Shown: positions 8,018 through 16,505 of the stretch, one piece after another
How the letters are laid out: every line of letters begins with the position of its first letter
Numbering within the stretch: position 1 is the stretch's first letter
Source: Bog-159 sp035499555
Lineage (GTDB): Bacteria; Acidobacteriota; Terriglobia; Bryobacterales; Bryobacteraceae
Assembly (NCBI GenBank): GCA_035499555.1
Contig: DATJYO010000071.1
Span: forward strand, 148,143 to 212,142
DNA length: 64,000 nucleotides
Reading direction: 5' to 3'
Translations under genes and position numbers: made by a program
The notes under the pieces: model-generated
Databases searched by the model: none
Seen by the model: only the letters and a program-made list of their open reading frames with translations
What the model was told of the DNA's origin: nothing

Positions 8018-8824
8018 CTAGGCGGGTTCGCGGCGGTGGACGTGGGGATGCGGCTGGGTACTTTTCCCGGCGTGTACGTGAGCGTGCGGACGGATCAGGC
8101 GGGCGCGCTCCAACAGTTCCACGTCATGCAATATCTGCAGCGGCGTGCCTTCGCCCGCCACCCGCCCGCGTTCGAAGACGTAACACCGGTCGGCGATATC
8201 TTCAAGCGTGTCCAGGTCATGCGTGGCCGTAATGACGGTCTTGGAGCCTTGCCCGCAGGAGATCAGAAAATCGACGATCCGCGACTGGCTGCTGGGATCC
8301 AGCGCCCCGCTGGGCTCGTCCAGCAGCAGCACTTCCGGATCGAGCACCAGCACGGAGGCCAGCGCCACCCGCTTCTTCTCGCCGCCCGACAAGCGGTGCG
8401 GCGCCCGGTCCTTCAGGTGCGCGATGTCCATGGCCTGCAGGACCTCCGCCACGCGTGCCTGGATCTTCGCCGCGGGCCAGCGCAGTTGCAACGGTCCGAA
8501 GGCCAGTTCGTCGAAGACGCTGGGGTTGAACAACTGTACGTCGGCATTCTGGAAGACGAGGCCCACGCGGCGGCGGAACGCGAAGAAGAACGCCTCGGCC
8601 TCCAGGCGCTCCGCCGTCAGCGGCTGGCCTTCGAACCGGATCTCGCCCCGGTCCGGGAAACACAGACCCGCGAGCAGTCGCAGCAGGGTGGACTTGCCCG
8701 ATCCGTTGGCGCCCAGCAGGGCCACCCGCTCGCCCCGCGACACGTGCATCGAAAGCCCGTCCAGGGCCGGCGCCTGTTGATAGCGGTAGGAGACCGCCCG
8801 GGCTTCGAACATGCTCTCCGTCAT
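8018..8824 (-). CDS. cbiO: Nickel/cobalt ECF transporter ATPase
   Basis: The 268-residue ABC ATPase has Walker A (GANGSGKST), Q-loop (LVFQNADVQLF), signature (RLSGGEKKR), Walker B (VLLLDEPSGALD) and the switch histidine (TATHD). FNPSVFDELAFGP is typical of CbiO/EcfA ATPases. It energises the permease encoded just upstream; the two overlap by four bases (ATGA). The C-terminal tail is rich in His (HAHVHAG, HPHVHRR), which could bind Ni or Co, by analogy with His-rich tails in metal transport. Confidence 0.93.
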   Translation of the reverse strand: MTESMFEARAVSYRYQQAPALDGLSMHVSRGERVALLGANGSGKSTLLRLLAGLCFPDRGEIRFEGQPLTAERLEAEAFFFAFRRRVGLVFQNADVQLFNPSVFDELAFGPLQLRWPAAKIQARVAEVLQAMDIAHLKDRAPHRLSGGEKKRVALASVLVLDPEVLLLDEPSGALDPSSQSRIVDFLISCGQGSKTVITATHDLDTLEDIADRCYVFERGRVAGEGTPLQILHDVELLERARLIRPHAHVHAGKSTQPHPHVHRREPA

Positions 8825-10707
8825 CGGCCTACCCATACCGCCAGCGCGGCCACGCCCACGAACGCGGCCATCCGCGCCCAATCGCCCCAGCCCAGGCGGG
8901 CCTCCTCCAGCAGGCGAATCTCGCCGCGGAACCCGCGCGCCAGCATGGCCATGTGGACCTCGCTGCTGGCCTCCAGCGTCTTGCCCAGCAGCACGCCGGC
9001 GCTGGCGGCCGCCAGGCGGCGGCGGTCCGCCGGTGCCAGCCGCCCTACCACCCGGCTCTCGCGCGATTCGAACATGTCGCGCGCGGTGGCCAGCAGCAGG
9101 AACATGTACCGATAGCTCATGCCCAGGATCGCCACCGCCGCCACCGGCGCCCGGAAGTAGCGCAAGGCGCGCAAAAGGTGGGTCCACAAGGTGGAGAGTA
9201 TCAGCAGGCTGGCCAGCGTGGCGGCCGCTTCGCCGCGCAGGATCAGGAAGCCCGCCGAGCGCAGTCCCGGTGCGGTTACCGGCCAGCCGAGCAGGGGCAG
9301 GTGGTACACCGCGGGCCCTGGCGTGAGAAAAATCGCCGGTAGGGCGATGATGCCGGTGAATCCCAGCACCGCCAGCCACACCCGCGTCGCCAGCCGGCGC
9401 AACGGAATGTGGGACACCAGCGCCAGCCCGACCGCCACCGCGATGATAGCGGCCAGCACCCACAGACGACCGGCCGCTACCGCGGCCACGATCAGCGCGC
9501 CGATCCCCGGCGCCTTGACGCGCGGATCCAGACGTTGCAGGAACCCGCTCCGCCCGGCGATGTCCTCCGCGGACATGGCTTGCGCGGCGGCGTCGAACAG
9601 CCCGCGGGCGGTTTTTTCGATGAAGCTCTGGCGCCGCCGCCGCGCCGCCAGCAGGGGACCCAGCAACGTCGTGAGGACCATGATCAGTCCGGTCCCCACC
9701 GACGCCGAAACAAAATAGCCGAAGGAGGAACTGCGGATAAACGAAGGAGCGTAACGGGGCAGGGGAGCGGTCCACAAAGACGAAAGCCGCGCCAGGCCGG
9801 CGGGCGCGGCTGGGGGCGGCTCCCGGTGATGCGAAGCCGCAGCTATTTCGCGGCGCGCCTGCGGATCGGAGAAATCCCGGGCGGTCCATTCGCCCCACGC
9901 GCTGCCAGCGGCAATGATCCCGAGCGGGGTGAGAATCAACAGCGCCGCCAGCGCAAACCACAGCCGGCGCGGCGGCGCGCCGCTTTGCCGCGGGCTGCCG
10001 GCGGGTCCGGCCGCGATGGCCGGAGCATCCGGCGCCGTGGAACGGAGCAGCGCCGGATCGGTACGCTGCAGCCAGGCGACCAGGCCCGCCGAGATCGCCA
10101 GTTCGGCCAGGCCGGCCAGCGTCAAGTGGCCGATCATCATCGCCGGAACCGCGATGTGCAGCGGGTAGGGCGCGTAGAGCGGCGCGCCGGAGGCATCCCG
10201 GAACAGCATCGGCTGGATGCCGAATTCGACGGCCGCGCACAGGGCTGCCGCGTTGATCGCCGCATACCCGGCGATGCCGGCCGCCACCATCCGGCGCCTG
10301 GAAACCAGCGCGGAGCGCCACGCCACCAGCCGATAAGCGCCGTAGGCCACCAGCGATCCCACGATGGCCATGTTGAAACAGTTGGCGCCCAGCGCCGTAA
10401 TGCCGCCATCGCCGAAGAACACGGCCTGAATCGTCAGCGCGATGGAGAGGGCCACAATCGCGGCCCAGGGACCCAGTACGATGGACGCCACCCCCATCCC
10501 CACCGCGTGGCCCGTGGTGCCGCCCGGCAGCGGCAGGTTGAACATCATGATGACGAACGAGAATGCCGCGAACAAGGACAGCAGCGGGATGAGGCGCGAG
10601 CTCAGCGAGGCGCGCACGCGTCTGAGTGCCACATACCAGAACGGCGCCGCCGCCGCCGCCAGTCCGGCACAGGTCGAGGGACTCAGGTAGCCGTCCGGAA
10701 TGTGCAT
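8821..10707 (-). CDS. Fused CbiM-CbiQ nickel/cobalt ECF permease
   Basis: The 628-residue protein joins parts that are usually separate. Residues 1 to about 215 are CbiM/NikM, the substrate-binding component, including the metal-binding N-terminus MHIPDGYLSP and NLPLPGGTTGHAVG. Residues about 245-355 form a linker with two hydrophobic segments around a periplasmic stretch, resembling CbiN/PDGLE modules. Residues about 370-628 are CbiQ/NikQ, the transmembrane coupling protein (MLARGFRGEI near the C-terminus). With the ATPase it makes a complete importer. The nikR gene directly upstream points to nickel rather than cobalt. Confidence 0.9.
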   Translation of the reverse strand: MHIPDGYLSPSTCAGLAAAAAPFWYVALRRVRASLSSRLIPLLSLFAAFSFVIMMFNLPLPGGTTGHAVGMGVASIVLGPWAAIVALSIALTIQAVFFGDGGITALGANCFNMAIVGSLVAYGAYRLVAWRSALVSRRRMVAAGIAGYAAINAAALCAAVEFGIQPMLFRDASGAPLYAPYPLHIAVPAMMIGHLTLAGLAELAISAGLVAWLQRTDPALLRSTAPDAPAIAAGPAGSPRQSGAPPRRLWFALAALLILTPLGIIAAGSAWGEWTARDFSDPQARREIAAASHHREPPPAAPAGLARLSSLWTAPLPRYAPSFIRSSSFGYFVSASVGTGLIMVLTTLLGPLLAARRRRQSFIEKTARGLFDAAAQAMSAEDIAGRSGFLQRLDPRVKAPGIGALIVAAVAAGRLWVLAAIIAVAVGLALVSHIPLRRLATRVWLAVLGFTGIIALPAIFLTPGPAVYHLPLLGWPVTAPGLRSAGFLILRGEAAATLASLLILSTLWTHLLRALRYFRAPVAAVAILGMSYRYMFLLLATARDMFESRESRVVGRLAPADRRRLAAASAGVLLGKTLEASSEVHMAMLARGFRGEIRLLEEARLGWGDWARMAAFVGVAALAVWVGR

Positions 10708-10753
10708 CGCGTCTTCCCGGAGATTAGCACGAATCGAAGGTTCGTGTGACTGC

Positions 10754-11173
10754 TCAGGGCAGTTGATGGCCGGCCGCGGTCACCGTGAACTTGCCGTGTT
10801 TCACACCTTTGACCGCGATGAGGCCGTTGGCCAGCTTCTGCACCAGCGCGGCTTTGCCCCTGACCAGGATCACTTCCAGGCAATTGTCGTGATCCAGGTG
10901 GACGTGCAGCGCGGAGAGGATGGCGCTGTGATACTGGTGCTGCAGCGCGGTGAGCTTCTCGGTCAGCAGCCGCGCATGGTGATCGTAGACCAGGGTCACC
11001 GTGCCAAACACTTCGGCGTCGGCGGATTTCCATACCTGTTGCACCAGTTCGTTCCGGATCAGGTCGCGGAAAGCCTCCGAGCGGTTGGTGTACCCGCGTT
11101 CGGCGATCAGGTTGTCGAATTTCGCCAGCAGGTCTTCGCCGATGGCGACGCCGATACGGCACAGATCAGGCAT
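10754..11173 (-). CDS. nikR: Nickel-responsive regulator NikR
   Basis: The product has an N-terminal ribbon-helix-helix (CRIGVAIGEDLLAKFDNLIAE, then YTNRSEAFRDLIR) and a C-terminal ACT-like domain with the full NikR nickel site. Counting from the ATG at 11173, H79, H90, H92 and C98 reproduce the spacing of E. coli H76, H87, H89 and C95. NikR represses nickel uptake when nickel is plentiful. An ATG at 11185 is four codons upstream and also possible. It lies 46 bases before the fused permease gene, so it probably heads the operon and autoregulates. Confidence 0.93.
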   Translation of the reverse strand: MPDLCRIGVAIGEDLLAKFDNLIAERGYTNRSEAFRDLIRNELVQQVWKSADAEVFGTVTLVYDHHARLLTEKLTALQHQYHSAILSALHVHLDHDNCLEVILVRGKAALVQKLANGLIAVKGVKHGKFTVTAAGHQLP

Positions 11174-11233
11174 ACCGATCAGCATACACCGCTGCGGGAA
11201 CGTGCGAAGCCCATCCGGTCATGCCCATTCTCT

Positions 11234-11262
11234 CGTAGTATGTTCGTGATGTTAGTGCTACG
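11234..11262. promoter_or_regulatory. Candidate NikR operator
   Basis: An imperfect 29-base palindrome with outer arms CGTAG (11234-11238) and CTACG (11258-11262) lies about 50 bases upstream of nikR. It includes GTATG (11237-11241). The overall span is close to the E. coli NikR operator GTATGA-N16-TCATAC, but the right half is a poor match. The assignment rests mostly on position and symmetry. Confidence 0.45.
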
Positions 11263-11271
11263 ATCGAAAAG

Positions 11272-12720
11272 CTAAAGCGACGTCAGCCGGTCGGGTGAGA
11301 TGGGACGCATCTGCCAGGCCTGCAAAGACGCCATCTTGGCTGCGTTGCCCGTCGAGTAGAGGCCCAGCCCGGTGCTGTGCGGACCTTCCGGATACACCCG
11401 CGCGCTCAGGCAAAAGCGGTCGTTGGCAAAGATCTCGACTACCGATCCATCCAGGAAGATGTGCAGGCGTAGCGGTTCGCCGCGGCCCAGCAGAAACGGT
11501 CCGGTTTGCATGCTGCGATCGGCGGCCGGATTCCGGCTCGCCCGGCTGCGGTCCACGCAGATGAGCCGCTGCAGGCGGTCGTAGTACACCAGCGTCTGCT
11601 CGCTCGAATCCGGGTCCGCGCGCAGTTTCAGTCCGGCCTGGGCCGCGCCCTGGGTGTCGATCTCGGCCTGGACCTCCAGGCAATCGCCCACGGCATCCGC
11701 GCCGAGCTTCTTGCCGCGCAACGACTCGACCTCGGCAGCGGGTCGCATCTGCACCTGCGCGCCGTACAGCTTGAGCTCCCGCGGCAGCGACATCACGCCG
11801 CTCCAGCCCGCCGCCTTCTGCGCCGCCGCGCTGCGGCCTTCGGTCAGCCATCCCCAAAGGATGCGCCGGTCGCCGGTGTTGGTCATGGTGCGCGCGGCAT
11901 AATACAACCCGTGATCGATGCCGCCCATCGTTTCCGGGACGAATTGGCGATCCTGGTAGCGGCCCAGCAGATACTTCACCACCCGCTCGGTCGAGAGGAT
12001 CAGCAGATGTTTGTCGCCTATAGGAAAGAAGTCCGGACACTCCCACATCTCGCCGCTATCCACCGGGTCCTTGGCGCTGGCGCCCGGCTTCATGTGGCCC
12101 GTCGCCAGGGGGTGCAGGTAGTTCCAGTGGCGCAGATCCTTGGATTCGTACAGCAGAACCGCGCCGCCTTTGTCCCGAAAACCCGATCCCAGGGCCATCA
12201 GCCAGGTATCGCCTTCCTTCCACACCGCCGGGTCGCGGAATCCGGTCACCGCCAGACCCGCGGGCGGCGCCGCAATGACCGGATTCCGCGGGTATTTCGT
12301 CCATTTGGTCAAATCGCCGCTGCTGGTGGCGATGCATTGCGTCTCCGGATTCACGCCGGTGTAGACCACCGTCGGCGTGCCGTTGTCGATGACCGCACAA
12401 CCGCTGAAGACGCCGTCCTTGTCGGGACCGCCCGGGGTGGGGGCCAGCGCTACGGGCAGGTGCTTCCAATGCACCATGTCGTCGCTGATGGCGTGGCCCC
12501 AGTGCATATCGCCCCAGTAAGCCCCGTTCGGATTGTACTGGTAGAACATATGATACTTGCCGTCCCAGTAAATCGGGCCGTTGGGATCGTTCATCCAATT
12601 CGCCGGCGGGAGCAAGTGATATTGGGGCCGTTGGGGATCGGCCGCCAGTTCGGCAGCCGCTTTGCCGGCGCCCGCCAGGGGCAGGGCGCCCGCCATCGCC
12701 AGGAAATCGCGTCGTCGCAT
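11272..12720 (-). CDS. GH32 fructosidase (levanase/invertase type), Tat-exported
   Basis: The 482-residue protein starts with a twin-arginine-like signal (MRRRDFLAMAGALPLAGAG). The GH32 motifs follow: WMNDPNGP with nucleophile D45, the FRDPAVW motif that stabilises the transition state, and WECPDFF with the acid/base Glu. A C-terminal beta-sandwich completes the family fold. It should hydrolyse beta-fructosides such as sucrose or fructans outside the cytoplasm. The open frame extends upstream to 12924, but the signal sequence fixes the start at 12720. tatA is divergent and only 79 bases away. Confidence 0.93.
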   Translation of the reverse strand: MRRRDFLAMAGALPLAGAGKAAAELAADPQRPQYHLLPPANWMNDPNGPIYWDGKYHMFYQYNPNGAYWGDMHWGHAISDDMVHWKHLPVALAPTPGGPDKDGVFSGCAVIDNGTPTVVYTGVNPETQCIATSSGDLTKWTKYPRNPVIAAPPAGLAVTGFRDPAVWKEGDTWLMALGSGFRDKGGAVLLYESKDLRHWNYLHPLATGHMKPGASAKDPVDSGEMWECPDFFPIGDKHLLILSTERVVKYLLGRYQDRQFVPETMGGIDHGLYYAARTMTNTGDRRILWGWLTEGRSAAAQKAAGWSGVMSLPRELKLYGAQVQMRPAAEVESLRGKKLGADAVGDCLEVQAEIDTQGAAQAGLKLRADPDSSEQTLVYYDRLQRLICVDRSRASRNPAADRSMQTGPFLLGRGEPLRLHIFLDGSVVEIFANDRFCLSARVYPEGPHSTGLGLYSTGNAAKMASLQAWQMRPISPDRLTSL

Positions 12721-12799
12721 AACACAACATGGTAACCGCATGGCGGGACGCCGCAAGATTCCAGGCGGCAATGTGGTAACATCTAGGCAAAGGACAGCC

Positions 12800-12973
12800 A
12801 TGATTGAAGATCTGCTGCAACCCAGGCATCTCCTGGTTATTCTGGCCATCGCCCTGTTGTTCTTCGGTCCGTCGAAGCTCCCCGAGTTGGGCAAAGGCCT
12901 GGCGCAAGGGATTCGCAGCTTCAAGGATTCGTTGAAGAGCCAACCGGACGAACCCGCCCAACCAAAGGACTGA
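12800..12973 (+). CDS. tatA: Sec-independent translocase protein TatA
   Basis: The 57-residue product is MIEDLLQPRHLLVIL followed by FFGPSKLPELGKGLAQGI and an acidic tail. This is the compact TatA pattern: N-terminal helix, FGP hinge, amphipathic helix. TatA forms the pore for folded, twin-arginine substrates. The start ATG follows AAAGGA by about seven bases. No tatC is nearby. Its neighbours on both sides, GH32 and GH29, carry twin-arginine-like signals, which suggests they are substrates. Confidence 0.93.
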   Translation: MIEDLLQPRHLLVILAIALLFFGPSKLPELGKGLAQGIRSFKDSLKSQPDEPAQPKD

Positions 12974-12986
12974 ACCGGCGCGGCGC

Positions 12987-14486
12987 ATGACGCTTACTCG
13001 CAGGAGCACCCTGGGCTTGTTGGCGGGGAGCCTGGCGGCGTCCCGGCGCGGGCGTTCCGCCGAAGTTCCGTTTCAACCCACCCGCGAATCGCTCCAAGGC
13101 TACCAGATCCCGGAATGGTACCGTGACGCCAAGTTCGGCATCTGGGCGCATTGGGGTCCGCAGTCCGCGGCCGAGCACGGCGACTGGTACGCCCGCAACA
13201 TGTATATGCAGGGCAGCGAGCAGTATAAGTACCACGTCGCTACCTACGGGCATCCCAGCAAATTCGGATTCAAGGACGTGATCCCAACCTGGAAGGGTGA
13301 CAAGTTCGACCCCGGCCATCTGCTGAGCATGTACAAGAAAGCCGGGGCGAAGTATTTCGTCAGCATGGGAGTGCATCACGACAACTTCGACCTGTGGAAC
13401 TCCAGGCACACGCGTTGGAACGCGGTGAACATGGGACCCAAGCGCGACATTGTGGGATCGTTCCGCCAGGCGGCCTTGCGTGAAGGACTGAAATTCGGCG
13501 TCAGCGAGCACCTTTGGATCAGCTACAAGTGGTTCGCCGTCAGCCATGGCGCCGATAAGACCGGACCCCTGGCCGGCGCGGCCTACGACGGCGTCGACCC
13601 GGCCAACGCGGACCTGTACCACGATGCGGCTTGCGCCCGATTCGCGCAGGGCGAACTGTCGTGGAACGCCGACGGCATTCCGGACTCCTGGCGGCGCCAC
13701 TGGCTGGCGCGCATCACCGACCTGGTGGATCAATACCAGCCGGACCTGCTCTACACCGATGGCGCGTTGCCGTTCGAAGAGTACGGGCTGCGCCTGGTTT
13801 CGCACCACTACAACGAAAGCGCGCGCCGCCACGGCGGTAAATGCGAAGCCGTCTACACCAGCAAGCGCCGGGAGGATTGCGAGGTTGGCACCTGCGTGCT
13901 GGACGTCGAGCGCGGCATTGTGGACAAGATCTGGCCGGCCGCCTGGCAGACCGATACCTGCGTCGGCGACTGGCACTACCGCCGGGGCCAGCATTACAAA
14001 TCGCCCAAGACGGTGATCGATATGCTGTGCGATATCGTGAGCCGGAACGGCAACCTGTTGCTGAACTTCCCGCTGCCGAACTCCGGCGAGCTGGATGCCG
14101 GCGAGTTGCAGATCCTGGCGGAGATTACCGACTGGATGGCGGTAAACGCGGAAGGCATTCACGGGACGCGTCCCTGGAAGGTGTTCGGCGAGGGTCCCGG
14201 CACGCAGGTGAAGGCGCAGGCCGCGTTCAACGAGGGCGCCCGCAAAGACCTGACCGCGGAAGACATCCGTTTCACCACCAAAGGCGGCAAACTGTACGCC
14301 TTCGTGATGGGTTCGGCCGCGGGCGAGGTCCACATCCATTCGGTGAAACAGCCGGTGGAGCAGGTGGAACTGCTGGGCTATCGCGGCGCCGTGCGGTGGC
14401 GGCAGGCGGACGGGGGACTGGCAGTGTCCATGCCTCCGGCGCAGCCGTCCCGGCACGCGGTGACGTTGAAGATCACTTTCTCCTGA
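12987..14486 (+). CDS. GH29 alpha-L-fucosidase, exported
   Basis: The 499-residue protein has a twin-arginine-like N-terminus (MTLTRRSTLGLLAGSLAAS). The GH29 catalytic domain includes AKFGIWAHWGPQS, the GVHHDNFDLWNS segment and DLLYTDGALPF, whose D258 is the expected nucleophile. A C-terminal beta-domain follows. It should remove terminal alpha-L-fucose from glycans in the periplasm or outside. It starts 13 bases after tatA and is probably co-transcribed with it. Confidence 0.93.
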   Translation: MTLTRRSTLGLLAGSLAASRRGRSAEVPFQPTRESLQGYQIPEWYRDAKFGIWAHWGPQSAAEHGDWYARNMYMQGSEQYKYHVATYGHPSKFGFKDVIPTWKGDKFDPGHLLSMYKKAGAKYFVSMGVHHDNFDLWNSRHTRWNAVNMGPKRDIVGSFRQAALREGLKFGVSEHLWISYKWFAVSHGADKTGPLAGAAYDGVDPANADLYHDAACARFAQGELSWNADGIPDSWRRHWLARITDLVDQYQPDLLYTDGALPFEEYGLRLVSHHYNESARRHGGKCEAVYTSKRREDCEVGTCVLDVERGIVDKIWPAAWQTDTCVGDWHYRRGQHYKSPKTVIDMLCDIVSRNGNLLLNFPLPNSGELDAGELQILAEITDWMAVNAEGIHGTRPWKVFGEGPGTQVKAQAAFNEGARKDLTAEDIRFTTKGGKLYAFVMGSAAGEVHIHSVKQPVEQVELLGYRGAVRWRQADGGLAVSMPPAQPSRHAVTLKITFS

Positions 14487-14568
14487 CGCCGGACGGGCAA
14501 TCGTCTTTTAACAAATAAGTTGACGCCTTTTGTCCGGATTTTCCGCTAATTACCTTAGAGGAACGAAA

Positions 14569-14676
14569 ATGCGGGAAGGAACGCATGCCAGGCGGAGCGG
14601 TCCGCTCCGCCTGGGCCGCGTCGAACAGATTGGACCCTGTATTAATTACTTCTTGGTCCCCTTCTCTTCGGGGTAG
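14569..14676 (+). CDS. Possible 35-residue leader peptide before a sigma factor gene
   Basis: An ATG preceded by a good ribosome site (TTAGAGGAACGAAA) opens a 35-codon frame ending 18 bases before the sigma factor gene. The peptide is basic at first and ends CINYFLVPFSSG. Its first half contains a perfect hairpin (14588-14614), so translation here could influence expression downstream. No family is recognised. It may instead be a fortuitous frame. Confidence 0.35.
   Translation: MREGTHARRSGPLRLGRVEQIGPCINYFLVPFSSG
14588..14614. repeat. Perfect GC-rich hairpin upstream of a sigma factor gene
   Basis: CCAGGCGGAGCGG (14588-14600) and its exact reverse complement (14602-14614) are separated by a single base. 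There is no T-run after it, so it is not a standard intrinsic terminator. It lies inside a small ORF and 80 bases before the sigma factor start. Confidence 0.7.
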
Positions 14677-14694
14677 TTCCTAATATACCATGGT

Positions 14695-15291
14695 ATGCTC
14701 ATCGCTTTGCAGTTCCAAACATTTGACGGCGAGTTCGTAGAGCGCCTTAGGAGTGGGGATTTGGCCGCCGGAGAACGCTTCGCGTCGTACTTCGGCGACG
14801 TGCTTCATTTGAAGTTGCGCGTGCGTTTGCGTGTCCCCGATCTGTTGGAAGACATCCTGCAGACCACTCTCTTGCGCGTGCTGCATATCGTGCGCCAGGG
14901 GTCCGGCATCCGGGACCCCGAGAAGTTCGGCGCCTTCGTCAATAAGGTATGCGACCACGTGATCCAGGAACACTACCGGTCGGAGCTGCGCTACGAGCCT
15001 TGGGAGTCGAGCGGAGAAGAGCCGGTGGACGACTCGGTGGATATGGACGCCGCCCTGGTGATTGAGGACTTGCGCGCGGTGATCGAGGAAGTCATCGGCG
15101 CCCTGCCCAAAAGAGATGGGCTCATCCTGCGCGCGGTGTACCTGGAAGAGAGAGACAAATCCGCGATCTGTGCCGAATTCGGCATCGAGCAGAGCTACCT
15201 GCGCGTGTTGCAGCACCGCGCCAAGGCGCATTTTCGCGACATTTGCGAGGCGCGGGGCCATGCCGCGCGGCTTACTCGCCGGCAAGGGTGA
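14695..15291 (+). CDS. ECF-type RNA polymerase sigma factor
   Basis: The 198-residue protein has a divergent sigma region 2 (about residues 20-95; LLEDILQTTLLRVLHIV, then FGAFVNKVCDHVIQEHYRS) and a clearer region 4 (about 130-185; LPKRDGLILRAVYLEERDKSAICAEF, then LRVLQHRAKAHF). No anti-sigma gene is adjacent, unlike the other two ECF genes in this window, so its control is unknown. The 3' end overlaps converging ispF by 20 bases. Confidence 0.8.
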   Translation: MLIALQFQTFDGEFVERLRSGDLAAGERFASYFGDVLHLKLRVRLRVPDLLEDILQTTLLRVLHIVRQGSGIRDPEKFGAFVNKVCDHVIQEHYRSELRYEPWESSGEEPVDDSVDMDAALVIEDLRAVIEEVIGALPKRDGLILRAVYLEERDKSAICAEFGIEQSYLRVLQHRAKAHFRDICEARGHAARLTRRQG

Positions 15292-15754
15292 CAATCGCCT
15301 GCGCCTCGGCGGAAAGCCCCTCACCCACTGGCCCGACCTTTTCCGCGGTCTTGAATTTCACCGAAACGCGCTCCACGTCGATTTCCAGCGTGGCCGCCAA
15401 TTGCCGCCGGATGGCGTCGCGATAATCTTTGAGCTTGGGCCGCTCCAGAATCACCGTGGAATCCACGTTCACGATGCGGTATCCGCGGGCGCGTACCAGG
15501 TCGCGGGCATGCGCCAGGAAGCGCAGACTGCCGGCGCCCTGCCAGCGCGGATCGGTGTCGGGGAAGTGCATGCCGATGTCACCCAGCGCGGCGGCGCCCA
15601 GGATGGCGTCCGTAACGGCATGGCTCAAGACATCGGCATCGGAATGGCCCTCCAGCCCGAAATCGGAGGGGATGGCGACGCCGCCCACAATCAGCGGCCG
15701 GTGCCGCGTCAGGCGGTGGACGTCCCAGCCCAGTCCCGTGCGGTATTCCGTCAT
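15272..15754 (-). CDS. ispF: 2-C-methyl-D-erythritol 2,4-cyclodiphosphate synthase
   Basis: IspF catalyses the fifth step of the MEP isoprenoid pathway. The 160-residue product has the zinc-binding DVH (GLGWDVHRL), the EGHSDADVLSHA motif with its metal-ligand histidine, the GDIGMHFPDTDP segment and the C-terminal KFKTAEKVGPVGEG. Length is standard. It lies 10 bases downstream of ispD, the preceding nucleotidyltransferase of the pathway, in the same operon. Confidence 0.97.
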   Translation of the reverse strand: MTEYRTGLGWDVHRLTRHRPLIVGGVAIPSDFGLEGHSDADVLSHAVTDAILGAAALGDIGMHFPDTDPRWQGAGSLRFLAHARDLVRARGYRIVNVDSTVILERPKLKDYRDAIRRQLAATLEIDVERVSVKFKTAEKVGPVGEGLSAEAQAIVTLAGE

Positions 15755-15764
15755 GCCAGGCCGG

Positions 15765-16487
15765 TCATAGCTCGCGCGGGGAGGTCTCCTCGTCGAGAAA
15801 GAGGCGTGCCAGATCCATATCGCTGGGCTTGGTAATCTTGATGTTCCGGTCGCTTCCCAGCACCACGCTCACCTCAACTTCCAACCGTTCCACCAGGCTG
15901 GATTCGTCGGTGCCGGTAAAACCGTCGCTCTGTGCCGCGGCAAAGGCGCGCATCAGCAGGTCGTAGCGGAAAACCTGCGGAGTCTGCGCCAGCACCAGCT
16001 TGTCCCGCGGCAGCGTGGCGCGGATCTTGGCCTTGGTGGTCACCTGCTTCACCGTATCCACCGGCACGATACCGACGATGGCGGCTCCCGATTGGGCCGC
16101 CTCCGCGATCACCCTGTCGATGGTTTCCAGGTCGATGAACGGCCGCACGGCGTCGTGCACCGCCACCAGCGTGGTGTCCGGGGCCAGGACGCGCAGTGCA
16201 TTTTCCACCGATTGCTGGCGGGAGTTGCCGCCTTCCACCAGGCGTACCGGCTTGCCGCGGATCTCGCGGCGCAGCAGGCCTTCCACCCACTCCATATCCT
16301 CGGCGCGGACCGCCACCACGATTTCGTTCACGCGCGGGGCGGCAGCGAACTTGCGCACGGCGTGAACCAGAATCGGCGCGCCGTCCAACAGCATGAACTG
16401 CTTGCGGCTGGTTCCGGCTTTCTCGGCGGAGGTACGGCCCATGCGGGTTCCCAACCCCGCGGCGGGCAGAATCGCGGCTACTTTCAT
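15765..16487 (-). CDS. ispD: 2-C-methyl-D-erythritol 4-phosphate cytidylyltransferase
   Basis: IspD transfers CMP from CTP to MEP. The 240-residue protein has the nucleotide-binding start AAILPAAGLGTRMG, the RKQFMLLDGAPIL lysine, GGNSRQQSVENAL, VHDAVRPF and QTPQVFR, all conserved. It sits between the PIN/TRAM gene (18 bases upstream) and ispF (10 bases downstream), an arrangement shared with many bacteria. Confidence 0.97.
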   Translation of the reverse strand: MKVAAILPAAGLGTRMGRTSAEKAGTSRKQFMLLDGAPILVHAVRKFAAAPRVNEIVVAVRAEDMEWVEGLLRREIRGKPVRLVEGGNSRQQSVENALRVLAPDTTLVAVHDAVRPFIDLETIDRVIAEAAQSGAAIVGIVPVDTVKQVTTKAKIRATLPRDKLVLAQTPQVFRYDLLMRAFAAAQSDGFTGTDESSLVERLEVEVSVVLGSDRNIKITKPSDMDLARLFLDEETSPREL

Positions 16488-16505
16488 AGAACCCTGACGG
16501 GCAAA

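Noticed and set aside
12921..14456. Long minus-strand frame of 511 codons opposite the GH29 gene
   Set aside because: It is the antisense shadow of a clear glycosidase in GC-rich DNA; its translation has no family motif and is rich in Arg, Ala, Gly and Val.
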